From Tsukamurella asaccharolytica (GTDB taxonomy: Bacteria > Actinomycetota > Actinomycetes > Mycobacteriales > Mycobacteriaceae), in the NCBI RefSeq assembly GCF_007858435.1, contig NZ_VIGW01000002.1:310001-374000 (forward strand): a DNA stretch of 64,000 nucleotides, given 5' to 3'. Below the pieces are notes generated by a model, which worked only from the letters and a program-made list of their open reading frames with translations, was not told the origin of the DNA and made no database searches. Below are positions 33,402 to 41,169 of the stretch, piece by piece. Numbering within the stretch: position 1 is the first letter of the stretch; the number at the start of each line of letters is the position of its first letter. Position numbers and translations under genes: made by a program.

Positions 33402-33842
33402 TCAGACCGACGATGCGGTCGTTCGGGGAGCACAGTCGGGACAGTAGCCCCAGAAGGTGACCTCCGCTTCGTCGATGACGAAACCGTGATCGTCGTCGGC
33501 GGTGAGGCACGGCGCGGCGCCCACGGCGCAGTCGATGTCGACGATCTTCGCGCACGACCGGCACACCAGGTGGTGGTGGTTGTCGGCGACGCGGGCCTCG
33601 TACCGGACCGCCGATCCGGCGGGCTCGATGCGCCGGAGCAGCCCCTTCTGCGCACACACCCGCAGCACGTCGTAGACGGTCTGCGTCGCGACGGTGCCGA
33701 GCCTGCTGCGCAGGTACTCGGCCACGTCGTCGGCCGTGGCGTGCGGGTGCCGGTCGAGGAAGCCGAGCGCGGCGACGCGGGGCGCGGTGATCCGCAGCCC
33801 CACACCCCGCAGCCGGTCCTCGGCGGTGTCCACCTCAGTCAT
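33402..33842 (-). CDS. Fur-family metalloregulator (FurA/PerR type)
   Basis: The protein has 146 residues. A winged helix (VGLRITAPRVAALGFLDRHP, then TVATQTVYDVLRVCAQKGLL) is followed by the dimer/metal domain with RYEARVADNHHHLVCRSCAK and the second zinc pair CPDC. The HHHLVC and CxxC motifs match mycobacterial FurA, which is normally beside katG; here the neighbour is ohr. Translation should start at ATG 33842, since TACTCT lies 7 bases upstream. A 15-bp palindrome overlaps the expected -35, implying autoregulation. Confidence 0.88.
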   Translation of the reverse strand: MTEVDTAEDRLRGVGLRITAPRVAALGFLDRHPHATADDVAEYLRSRLGTVATQTVYDVLRVCAQKGLLRRIEPAGSAVRYEARVADNHHHLVCRSCAKIVDIDCAVGAAPCLTADDDHGFVIDEAEVTFWGYCPDCAPRTTASSV

Positions 33843-33849
33843 GCGAATT

Positions 33850-33879
33850 AGAGTACGCCCGACTCTGGAATGATTCCAG
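33850..33879 (-). promoter_or_regulatory. Autoregulated promoter of the Fur-family gene
   Basis: On the minus strand, -10 TACTCT (33855-33850) lies 7 bases before the ATG. CTGGAATGATTCCAG (33865-33879), a perfect 7+1+7 palindrome, covers the -35 position. Its ATTCCAG half matches known mycobacterial FurA operator cores, as far as I recall. Confidence 0.6.
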
Positions 33880-33963
33880 GGTCTGCCGGCCGGTGTGAGC
33901 AGTGCCGATCCTTGCGGTTCCCGGGTCCGCGCACGCGGGACTCGGCTGGCTAGACTCCGGCGC

Positions 33964-34809
33964 ATGGACCTCGTCCGGCACCTGCGCTTCTTCGTCGCGG
34001 TGGCCGAGGAGCAGCACTTCGGTCGCGCGGCGGACCGCCTCGGCATCACGCAACCGCCGGTCTCGGCCGGCCTGCGCCGCCTCGAGGAGGCCCTCGGTGT
34101 CACGCTCATCGACCGGAGCCGACGGGGCGCCGACCTCACCCAGGCCGGGCGTGAGCTTCTCCCCCGCGCTCGGGTCATGGTCCGCGACGCGGACCGGTTC
34201 GTGGCCGAGGCGGCGCGGCTGGGAGCGGGGGCAGGGGAGCGCCGGGTCGCGCTCTGTGACGCGCTCGGCTCCGCGGTGTCCGCCGCGTGCGCCGCCGCCC
34301 TGTCGCCCCGGGTCGACGGTGCGCCACTGACTCTCTCGGCCGGCGCCTCGCCGCAGCTCGCGCGGGCCGTCGCCGAGGATCTCCTCGACGTCGCGGTGGT
34401 CGAACACCCCGTGTTGGGCGACGGCGCACCGTCGGGCCCGGTGATCGCGCTACAGCGAGACTTTCTCGTCCCCGAGGGCTTCCGCTCGCCCCGCCTTCGT
34501 GACCTGTCGGCGCTGGCGGTGGCGCTGCCGCCGCGCGCGGCGAACCCGCCCGCGGCCGACCTGCTCCTGGACCGGCTCACGGCACGCGGCATCACGTCGA
34601 CGGTGCTCATCACCGAGACCGAGGCCGCCGCACACGCCGCGGTGGCCGCGGGCCTGGCGTTCACGCCCGCCCCCGCCGGCGGCGATGCCCCCGCCGGGAC
34701 CGCGCGCCGCCCTGCCTCGGATTTCCCGTTGCGGGTCAAGGTCCTCGGGCGCCGCGATCACCCGGACGCGACGCGGCTGGAGTCGGTGCTGTGGCGGCTG
34801 GGCCGGTGA
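33964..34809 (+). CDS. LysR-family transcriptional regulator
   Basis: The protein has 281 residues. The N-terminal HTH (LRFFVAVAEEQHFGRAADRL then GITQPPVSAGLRRLEEALGV) is canonical. The C-terminal effector domain is shorter than usual for the family. TAGACT (33951-33956) lies 7 bases before ATG 33964, suggesting a leaderless transcript. The stop overlaps the start of the following serine hydrolase (GTGA), so the regulator and enzyme are cotranscribed. That is unlike the divergent ampR/blaA arrangement. The ligand is unknown. Confidence 0.87.
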   Translation: MDLVRHLRFFVAVAEEQHFGRAADRLGITQPPVSAGLRRLEEALGVTLIDRSRRGADLTQAGRELLPRARVMVRDADRFVAEAARLGAGAGERRVALCDALGSAVSAACAAALSPRVDGAPLTLSAGASPQLARAVAEDLLDVAVVEHPVLGDGAPSGPVIALQRDFLVPEGFRSPRLRDLSALAVALPPRAANPPAADLLLDRLTARGITSTVLITETEAAAHAAVAAGLAFTPAPAGGDAPAGTARRPASDFPLRVKVLGRRDHPDATRLESVLWRLGR

Positions 34810-35708
34810 CCACCGCCGAGCGGATCGACGCCGTCTTCGCCGATGCCGGTTGCAACGGCTGGCTGCACGCACGCGTCGTGGGCCGAACGTCGGATCCGGT
34901 CGCCACGCTGTCCGTCGGCGGCGAGCAGCCCGTCGTGCCCGCGTCGGTCTACAAAGTGGTGCTGCTGGTGGCGGCGGGGCGCGCGGTCGATGAGGGACGG
35001 CTCGATCCCCGAGCCCGGGTGCTCGTCGATCCCGCGGCGGCCACGCCCGGGCCGACCGGTATCGCGACGCTGTCCGATCCCGTCGAGATGAGCGTGCGCG
35101 ACCTCCTGCGCTCGATGATCGCGGTCTCCGACAATGCGGCAGCGGGCGAGTTGATGCGGATGGTGGGGCTCGACGCCGTGCAGAAGGTCGTCCACGACCT
35201 GGGGCTGCGTGGCACGCGGATCGTGGGCGGCGACGCCGAGATCCACGCGGCCATGATGGCGGAGACCGATACGCACACCGTCGCCGAGGCCTTCGCAGCG
35301 CTCGCCGACGACGATCTCGCTCGTCCCGTCCGTGCCTACGATCCGACTTTCGGCAGCGCGACCACGGCCGCGGACATGACCGCGCTGCTCGCCGCGGTGT
35401 GGTCTGACGCCGCGGCATCTGCCGCGCAGTGCGCCTTCGCGCGTGCAGCGCTCGCCGGGCAGGTCTTTCGTCACCGGATCGCCTCGGGCTTCGGCTCGGC
35501 CCCGTCGATCGCGGGGAAGACGGGGACCCTCGGCGCGCTCCGCAATGAAGTGGCGGTCGTCGCGTACCCCGGCGAGCACCCGGTCGCGGTGGCCGTGTTC
35601 ACCCACGCGGCGCGCAACGATCCGAGCCTGCCGCGGGTCGACGCGGCCATCGGAACGGTCGCGGCCCTCGCGGTCGACGCGCTTCGCGTACCGATCGACC
35701 TGGACTGA
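34806..35708 (+). CDS. Class A beta-lactamase-like serine hydrolase, no signal peptide
   Basis: The protein has 300 residues with a GTG start overlapping the LysR stop. Active-site motifs of penicillin-recognising enzymes are present: PASVYK (SxxK, about residue 46), VSDN (SDN, about 113) and GKTGTL (KTG, about 238). The class A omega-loop ExxLN motif is not evident, and the N-terminus (TTAERIDAVFADAGCNGWLH) has no signal peptide or Tat motif. This raises doubt about true beta-lactamase activity. It may be a cytoplasmic peptidase/esterase or be exported by an unusual route. Confidence 0.8.
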   Translation: MTTAERIDAVFADAGCNGWLHARVVGRTSDPVATLSVGGEQPVVPASVYKVVLLVAAGRAVDEGRLDPRARVLVDPAAATPGPTGIATLSDPVEMSVRDLLRSMIAVSDNAAAGELMRMVGLDAVQKVVHDLGLRGTRIVGGDAEIHAAMMAETDTHTVAEAFAALADDDLARPVRAYDPTFGSATTAADMTALLAAVWSDAAASAAQCAFARAALAGQVFRHRIASGFGSAPSIAGKTGTLGALRNEVAVVAYPGEHPVAVAVFTHAARNDPSLPRVDAAIGTVAALAVDALRVPIDLD

Positions 35709-35779
35709 TAGCGAACTGCAATCGACATGGCTGGTTTCGCTCTTTGGCGAGTATCGCGGCATACGGGTTGACTGGGCGC

Positions 35780-37546
35780 ATGCGCGCCATCCTGATCCGA
35801 CTCACCCGCGGCGGCGCGGCGGTCGTCGTGACCGCAGCCCTGGCGGGGTCCGTCGTCGCCTGCTCGGACGACGATGTGGTGACCAAGTTCGCGACCGCCC
35901 TCTCGGGCCGCGACGCCTCCCACGCCGCCAATCTCACCTCCGATCCCGAGTCCGCCGCGAAGGCCCTGCAGGCCACCTTCGACGGCATGGGCACGGCGAC
36001 GCCCACCGTCACTGCGGGCAAGGACGGCGAGGACCGAACTCTCACGTGGTCGTGGGCGCTGCCGCGCAAGCACGGCGTGCGGTTCACCACGAAGGTCGCG
36101 GCGGGCGGCGGGAAGGTCACCTGGGAGCCGACCGTCGTGCATCCCGACGCGACCGTCGACGGCGCGCGGCTGCTCTACGCCGACGAGAAGCCGTACACCA
36201 CACCGGTGGTGGACCGGAAGAACGCGCCGCTCATGACCTGGCAGACGGTCACGGTCGTGAACCTGGACCCGGCGAAGGCCGCCTCCGCGGCGGATCCTCT
36301 CGCCACCCGGCTCGCTGCCGTTGATCCGTCGGTGACCGCGGCGGGTCTACGGAAAACCGTGGAGGGCAAAGACTCCCCGACTGCGGTCATTTCCCTGCGC
36401 GCCGCGGACGCGAAGAAGGTCGGCCCGCTCACCGGAATCGGCGGGGTCACGGTTCGGGAGGAGGGGCGTCTCCTCACCGCTGCGCCGGTCCTGCGCTCGC
36501 CGGTCGTCTCCGGCCTGGAGGAGCGGTGGCGCCGCACCGTGGACGACGCCGCCGGCTCCTCGGTCACCATCGTCGACGGGGCGGGGAAGCCGCTCCGGCT
36601 CGTCGACTCCTTCCCCGCCGCCCAGGTCGAACCGGTGCGCACCACGCTCGACGCAGGTCTTCAACGCGCCGCGAACCTCGCCGTTGCGGGCGAGAAGCGC
36701 GCGACGATGCTCGTCGCGATCCGCCCGTCGACCGGCGGCATCCTCGCAGTGGCCCAGAACGCCGCGGCCGACGGACAGGGCCCCGTCGCGCTGACCGGCC
36801 TCTACCCGCCGGGCTCGACCTTCAAGACCATCACCACCGCCGCCGCGCTGGATGCGAAGATCACCACGCCCGACGCCGAGCTCGCCTGCCCGGGGCGCGC
36901 AACCTTCGGCGACCGCACGATCCCCAACGAGAACGAGTTCGCGCTCGGCACCGTGCCCCTGCACACCGCCTTCGCCAAGTCCTGCAACACCACGATGGCG
37001 GGACTGGGCACCAAGCTGGGCGACACGGCCCTCACCGACACGGCCAAGCGGTTCGGTCTGGGGGTGGACTACACCATCCCGGGGATCACGACGGTGACCG
37101 GCTCGGTCCCCGCGGCGCGCACGCCCGCCGAACGCGTGGAGGAGTCGATCGGCCAGGGCCGGGTCACGGCCTCGCCCTTCGGGATGGCCGTCGTCGAGGC
37201 CTCCCTCGCGGCCCGCAACACCGTCCGTCCTGCCCTGTTCGACGGTGAGCCGGCTCCCGCCAACGCGCAGCCCCAGCCCATTGATCCGGGTATCGCGAAC
37301 GCGCTGCGCACGGCGATGCGCGAGACGGTCACGTCGGGCACCGCGACCGCCCTGCGCGACATCGGGGGACTCGGCGGCAAGACCGGCACGGCCGAGTTCG
37401 GCGACAACACCCACGCGCACGGCTGGTTCGCGGGCATCGTCGGCGACCTCGCCTTCGCGACCCTCGTGGTCTCCGGCGAGAGTTCCGCGCCCGCCGTCGC
37501 CGTGAGCGGCGCCTTCCTCCGCGGTGCGGGCGGCGACCTGCCGTGA
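35780..37546 (+). CDS. Penicillin-binding lipoprotein with NTF2-like domain (Rv2864c type)
   Basis: The protein has 588 residues. A lipoprotein signal (LAGSVVAC, cysteine about residue 28) anchors it outside. An NTF2-like MecA_N-type region (about 30-150) and a linker/dimerisation region precede the transpeptidase domain, with PGSTFK (SxxK, about 347), SCN (about 405) and GKTGTAEFG (about 533). The same architecture and size occur in the M. tuberculosis lipoprotein Rv2864c. It should cross-link peptidoglycan. ATG 35780 is chosen because the signal peptide begins there. trpF starts 15 bases after it from its own promoter. Confidence 0.9.
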   Translation: MRAILIRLTRGGAAVVVTAALAGSVVACSDDDVVTKFATALSGRDASHAANLTSDPESAAKALQATFDGMGTATPTVTAGKDGEDRTLTWSWALPRKHGVRFTTKVAAGGGKVTWEPTVVHPDATVDGARLLYADEKPYTTPVVDRKNAPLMTWQTVTVVNLDPAKAASAADPLATRLAAVDPSVTAAGLRKTVEGKDSPTAVISLRAADAKKVGPLTGIGGVTVREEGRLLTAAPVLRSPVVSGLEERWRRTVDDAAGSSVTIVDGAGKPLRLVDSFPAAQVEPVRTTLDAGLQRAANLAVAGEKRATMLVAIRPSTGGILAVAQNAAADGQGPVALTGLYPPGSTFKTITTAAALDAKITTPDAELACPGRATFGDRTIPNENEFALGTVPLHTAFAKSCNTTMAGLGTKLGDTALTDTAKRFGLGVDYTIPGITTVTGSVPAARTPAERVEESIGQGRVTASPFGMAVVEASLAARNTVRPALFDGEPAPANAQPQPIDPGIANALRTAMRETVTSGTATALRDIGGLGGKTGTAEFGDNTHAHGWFAGIVGDLAFATLVVSGESSAPAVAVSGAFLRGAGGDLP

Positions 37547-37560
37547 CCTAGTATCGGGCC

Positions 37561-38151
37561 GTGTTCGTCAAGGTGTGTGGGCTGCGGACCCCGGAGACCG
37601 TTGATGCCGCCGTCGAGGCCGGCGCCGACGCGGTGGGCTTCGTCTTCGCCCCCGGCAGCGTCCGGCTGATCGACCCCGCGGTGGCCGCGGAGTTGGTCGC
37701 TCGGGTACCGCGCGGCGTCGAGACCGTCGGCGTCTTCCGCGGCCAGCCGATCGACGAGGTTCTCCGCCTCGCCCGGCAGGCCGGCGTGAGCACGATCCAG
37801 CTGCACGGCGACGAGCCCGCGGACCATTTCGCGCGCGCCACCGAGTCGGGCCTGCGCACCATCCGCGCCATCTCCGCCGCCCGGTTCACGGCGGCGGGCC
37901 ACGCGGGCGACGAGCGACTACTCATCGACGCGACGGTGCCCGGCTCCGGCACGACGTTCGCACCCGAGGACCTGCCGGTACCGCCCTCCGTGGGCTGGCT
38001 GCTCGCCGGCGGCCTGCGCCCGGACAACGTGGCGGCGCTGATCGCCGCGTTCGGCCCTTCGGGCGTGGACGTCTCCAGCGGCGTCGAATCTACGCCCGGT
38101 GTGAAGGACCCCGAACTCATCCGGGCCTTCGTGTCTGCCGCCCGGTTCTGA
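37561..38151 (+). CDS. trpF: Phosphoribosylanthranilate isomerase
   Basis: The protein is a 196-residue TIM barrel for the third step of tryptophan synthesis. Catalytic cysteine is in FVKVCGLR (about residue 6) and the catalytic aspartate in LIDATVPGSG (about 123); the phosphate-binding loops AGGLRPDNV and DVSSGVE are intact. A GTG start follows TAGTAT by 6 bases, so it is probably leaderless. No other trp gene is near. Many actinobacteria lack trpF and use the dual-function PriA, so a dedicated enzyme is notable here. Confidence 0.9.
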   Translation: MFVKVCGLRTPETVDAAVEAGADAVGFVFAPGSVRLIDPAVAAELVARVPRGVETVGVFRGQPIDEVLRLARQAGVSTIQLHGDEPADHFARATESGLRTIRAISAARFTAAGHAGDERLLIDATVPGSGTTFAPEDLPVPPSVGWLLAGGLRPDNVAALIAAFGPSGVDVSSGVESTPGVKDPELIRAFVSAARF

Positions 38152-38176
38152 CCTGCGATTCCGGGCTCCTGAGCAG

Positions 38177-38196
38177 TCCCCTACGGGGAGTAGTAT
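38177..38196 (+). promoter_or_regulatory. G+C-rich dyad and -10 before the Met/His-rich protein gene
   Basis: TCCCCTACGGGGA (38177-38189) is a perfect dyad of the kind bound by CsoR-type copper repressors. TAGTAT (38191-38196) is a -10 placed 7 bases before GTG 38204. The operator would block the promoter directly. CsoR identity is an inference. Confidence 0.5.
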
Positions 38197-38203
38197 TCCG
38201 CGT

Positions 38204-38830
38204 GTGTTCCGCCCCGCCAGCCCCGAAGCCACTGTCCGTGGCATGGCGGTGGGCGCGGTCTCGTTCGCGGCGAGCCTGACCGCGCACGCGGTCGCCATGC
38301 GCGGTAGCGGATCCGCGATGGCGGGTCACTCGATGGCCGGGAACACGATGTCGTCGATGCCCGGACACGACATGAGCGGGCACGCAATGCCCTCGATGCC
38401 GGCCATGAGCATGCCGGCGATGGACGCGCCTGCGCCACCGTCGATCCCGGTGACCGCGGTCCTACTCCTGGCTGTGGCATGCGCCGCGCTGAGCGTGCTC
38501 GCCGCGCGGCCCCGGACCGCCGGACCACGCGCCGTCGCCGGGCTGCTGCTCGCGGGCCAGGGCATCTGCCACCTCGCGCTCGGCCTGACGATGGGGCACC
38601 TCGCGCTGAGCCCCGCGATGGCCACCGCGCACCTCGGCGCGGCGGTGCTCGCCGGCGCCGTCATCGCCGGCGCGGAGCACGCGTTGCGCGTCGCGCTGGC
38701 GACGCTCACACCGCTCACCCCGACCTGGCGCGATCGGTCGCGCAGCGTCGTCGCCCCGATCTGGACCTTCTGCGCCATCCCGCTCCCCGTGCTCGCACGC
38801 CATGGGGCGCTGCGCGCGCCGCCCGCCTGA
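38204..38830 (+). CDS. Met/His-rich membrane protein, probable copper handling
   Basis: The protein has 208 residues. A first helix is followed by an external loop (about residues 32-75) rich in Met and His, e.g. MSSMPGHDMSGHAMPSMP, a composition typical of periplasmic copper-binding segments. About four further helices follow, with HLALGLTMGHLALSPAMATAH adding more Met/His in the membrane. The GTG start is leaderless with a CsoR-like dyad over the promoter. The next gene is a PepSY membrane protein with its own His/Met-rich loop. A role in copper or other metal handling is inferred. Confidence 0.7.
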   Translation: MFRPASPEATVRGMAVGAVSFAASLTAHAVAMRGSGSAMAGHSMAGNTMSSMPGHDMSGHAMPSMPAMSMPAMDAPAPPSIPVTAVLLLAVACAALSVLAARPRTAGPRAVAGLLLAGQGICHLALGLTMGHLALSPAMATAHLGAAVLAGAVIAGAEHALRVALATLTPLTPTWRDRSRSVVAPIWTFCAIPLPVLARHGALRAPPA

Positions 38831-38919
38831 CACCCCACACCCCCTTGTCACCTGCCCGGATCGGCCCTGCGCCGCCCGGGCTCCTCGCGCGTACGCGCAC
38901 AACTTCGTGAGGTGTCCTC

Positions 38920-40380
38920 ATGTCAGTGACCGATTCAGCGGCCGAGAACGCGCCGCCGACCCAACCCCCTCCCTCGGCCGCCCCCGCGCGAACCGGGTGG
39001 CGCGCCGCGATCATGCGGCTGCACTTCTACGCCGGACTCCTTGTGGGCCCGTTCCTCCTCATCGCGGCGATCAGCGGCGGCCTGTACGCCGCTGCGCCGA
39101 CCGTCGAGAAGTTCGTCTACGCCGACCAGCTCGAGGCGCGGACGGACGGGCCCGCCCGCCCGCTGGCCGAACAGGTCGCGGCGGCACAGGCCGACCGACC
39201 GGGCCTTCCCGTGTCGGCGGTGCGGACCGGCGAGGGCCCCGGGCTCACGACCCGGGTGCTGTTCGACGATCCGTCGCTGGCTGCCGACGGCCGCCAGCTC
39301 GCGGTCTACGTCGATCCCGCGTCAGCGCAGGTACAGGGCGCGCTCCCGGTGTACGGCTCCGTGGAGGCGTTGCCGATCCGGTTCTGGATCGACCGGCTGC
39401 ACGTCGATCTGCACCTCGGCGACGTGGGTCGCTTCTACAGCGAGCTCGCGGCGTCGTGGCTGTGGGTGGTCGCGCTCGGCGGCCTCTACCTGTGGTGGCG
39501 GCACCGGCGCGGTAACCCGCGCCGGATGCTGGCCTACGACCGCAAGGCCCGGGGCCGGGGCGGCCGCATGAGCCGGCACGCCGCGGTGGGCACTTGGCTA
39601 CTCGTCGGGCTGCTGTTCTTCTCCGCGACGGGCCTGACGTGGTCCAAGTACGCGGGCGAGAACGTCGCCCAGCTCCGGACGGAACTGGGCTGGACCAAGC
39701 CCGCGCTGTCCACGTCGTTGCAGCCGGCCAGCGGGCCAGGCGGGGGCGGCGAGCACGCCGATCACCAGATGCCCGCCGCCCCATCGGTCGTCGCGCCGGA
39801 GGTCGCCGAGCGGACCCGCGCCCAGAACATCGCGATCCTGGACCGCGCCGTCACGGCGGCCGCCGCCCGCGGGGTCGACGGTGCCGTCCAGGTCTCGATC
39901 CCCACGGATCCCGACGTCGCGATCACTGTGGCGCAGACCCGCCAGCCGTGGCGAATGGGGATCGACTCCGCCACCGTCGATCCGGCGACCGGCCAGGTGA
40001 TCACAGTCCTCACCTTCGCGTCGTGGCCGCTGATGGCGAAGGCGACGGAGCTGCTCATCAACACCCACATGGGCTGGCAGTTCGGTCTGCTCAACCAGAT
40101 CGCATTGGTTGCGTTCGCAGCACTTCTCGTGACCGTGATCGTGCGCGGATACCTGATGTGGTGGCAGCGGCGCCCGAAACGCGGCGGGTTCCCGAACCCG
40201 CCGGCGCGGGGTGCGCTCCGGAAGGTCGAACCGTCGCAGGCGATTCCGGCGATTCTGGGCGTCGCGTTCGTCGGCTGGTTCCTGCCGGTCTTCGGTGTCT
40301 CGCTCCTCGCGTTCGTGGTCCTCGACCTTGTGATAGGCGCAGCTAAGAGGGGTAGGGCTAACCTAAGAAATAGCACTTGA
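38920..40380 (+). CDS. PepSY-associated transmembrane protein
   Basis: The protein has 486 residues with the four-helix PepSY_TM layout: MRLHFYAGLLVGPFLLIAAI (about 32-51), a long external PepSY region, SWLWVVALGGLYLWWRHRRG, a third and fourth helix, then a C-terminal pair. Histidines in RLHFY, DRLHVDLHLG and THMGWQFGLL are the type used for haem or metal ligation. An external loop carries GGGGEHADHQMP. Proteins of this family act in iron/copper reduction and siderophore use. An iron box lies inside its 3' end, serving the ferritin gene beyond. Confidence 0.83.
   Translation: MSVTDSAAENAPPTQPPPSAAPARTGWRAAIMRLHFYAGLLVGPFLLIAAISGGLYAAAPTVEKFVYADQLEARTDGPARPLAEQVAAAQADRPGLPVSAVRTGEGPGLTTRVLFDDPSLAADGRQLAVYVDPASAQVQGALPVYGSVEALPIRFWIDRLHVDLHLGDVGRFYSELAASWLWVVALGGLYLWWRHRRGNPRRMLAYDRKARGRGGRMSRHAAVGTWLLVGLLFFSATGLTWSKYAGENVAQLRTELGWTKPALSTSLQPASGPGGGGEHADHQMPAAPSVVAPEVAERTRAQNIAILDRAVTAAAARGVDGAVQVSIPTDPDVAITVAQTRQPWRMGIDSATVDPATGQVITVLTFASWPLMAKATELLINTHMGWQFGLLNQIALVAFAALLVTVIVRGYLMWWQRRPKRGGFPNPPARGALRKVEPSQAIPAILGVAFVGWFLPVFGVSLLAFVVLDLVIGAAKRGRANLRNST
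40348..40366 (+). promoter_or_regulatory. IdeR/DtxR iron box upstream of ferritin
   Basis: AGGGGTAGGGCTAACCTAA matches 14 of 19 positions of the mycobacterial iron-box consensus, with a perfect right half. It lies inside the end of the PepSY gene, about 87 bases upstream of the ferritin start. Binding there would suit activation by Fe-IdeR, as known for mycobacterial ferritin genes. Confidence 0.6.
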
Positions 40381-40407
40381 CCTGCAGAAAGGGTCGCCTT
40401 GCCTGCG

Positions 40408-40436
40408 TTGCACGATGACTGGAACGGTTCTAGAGT
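40408..40436 (+). promoter_or_regulatory. Ferritin promoter, leaderless
   Basis: TTGCAC (40408-40413), a 17-base spacer and TAGAGT (40431-40436) form a good sigma70 promoter whose start point should coincide with the ATG at 40444. Confidence 0.65.
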
Positions 40437-40443
40437 CGGGTTC

Positions 40444-40947
40444 ATGAAGCTCACGGACGCACTCGAAGAGAAGTTCAACGATCAGATCACACTCGAGTTC
40501 GAGGCCTCGCTGGTCTACCGCCAGTTGGCCATCGAGATGGAGATCCGTGATCTGCCGGGCATCGCGGCCTGGCTGCGCCATCAGGCCGACGAGGAGATCG
40601 TCCACGCCAACAAGTGGATCGATCACCTCTCGGATCGCGACAACCACCCGAAGATCGGCGCCTCCGCCGCTCCGAAGGTGGACGTGACGACCGTTCTCGA
40701 CGTCTTCAACGTCGCGCTGGAGCACGAGCGCCGCGTGTCGGAGTCGATCCGCGACCTGTACCGCGCGGCCGCGGACGACATCGACTCCAAGGCCCTCATC
40801 CAGTGGTTCGTCAGCGAGCAGGTCGAGGAGGAGGCCACGGTCAGCGAGATCGTCGGTCGCCTCAAGCTGATCGACGGTGACGGCCCCGGCCTCCTGCGCC
40901 TCGACGAGGAGCTGGGTTCGCGCCCGACGCGCACCACCGAGGCCTGA
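40444..40947 (+). CDS. ftn: Ferritin
   Basis: The protein is a 167-residue four-helix bundle with ferroxidase ligands in ITLEFEASLVYRQLAIEM (Glu about 17, Tyr about 24), ADEEIVHANKW (Glu, His about 50-53), ALEHERRVSES (Glu about 94) and SEQVEEEATV (Gln/Glu about 127). No haem-ligating Met is obvious, so this is ferritin rather than bacterioferritin. It stores iron as ferric mineral. An IdeR box upstream and a leaderless promoter suggest activation when iron is plentiful. A strong terminator follows. Confidence 0.92.
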   Translation: MKLTDALEEKFNDQITLEFEASLVYRQLAIEMEIRDLPGIAAWLRHQADEEIVHANKWIDHLSDRDNHPKIGASAAPKVDVTTVLDVFNVALEHERRVSESIRDLYRAAADDIDSKALIQWFVSEQVEEEATVSEIVGRLKLIDGDGPGLLRLDEELGSRPTRTTEA

Positions 40948-40972
40948 TCAAGCCACCTACTGCAGCCCGGGA

Positions 40973-41006
40973 AACGGGGTCCTCCATCACGGAGGGCCCC
41001 GTTTTT
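40973..41006 (+). terminator. Intrinsic terminator after ferritin
   Basis: AACGGGG..CCTCC-atcac-GGAGG..CCCCGTTTTT forms a long G+C stem followed directly by five T residues (41002-41006): a textbook rho-independent terminator, rare in this window. Confidence 0.9.
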
Positions 41007-41131
41007 CGTGCGCCTCCCGCCGCCCCTAGCGGGGCGGCCACCTCCCTAGGTCCATGGACATGGGGAATGCACGACACGCGAGGGCGGAGCACCTCCCGCT
41101 AGGGACGCACAGGCCAAACAGGGTCGACAAG

Positions 41132-41169
41132 TCTGGCCGCACGTGCTATTTTCTGACCATGCGGCCAGA
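41132..41169 (+). promoter_or_regulatory. Inverted repeat around promoter and start of TetR gene
   Basis: TCTGGCCGC (41132-41140) and GCGGCCAGA (41161-41169) are exact inverted repeats flanking the -10 TATTTT (41147-41152) and the ATG (41159-41161). This would suit autorepression by a TetR dimer pair, or an mRNA hairpin over the start. Confidence 0.5.

Noticed and set aside
41054-41158. Upstream ATG extension of the second TetR gene
   Set aside because: The extra 35 residues lie before the promoter elements and start within the region after the ferritin terminator; composition is not conserved-looking.
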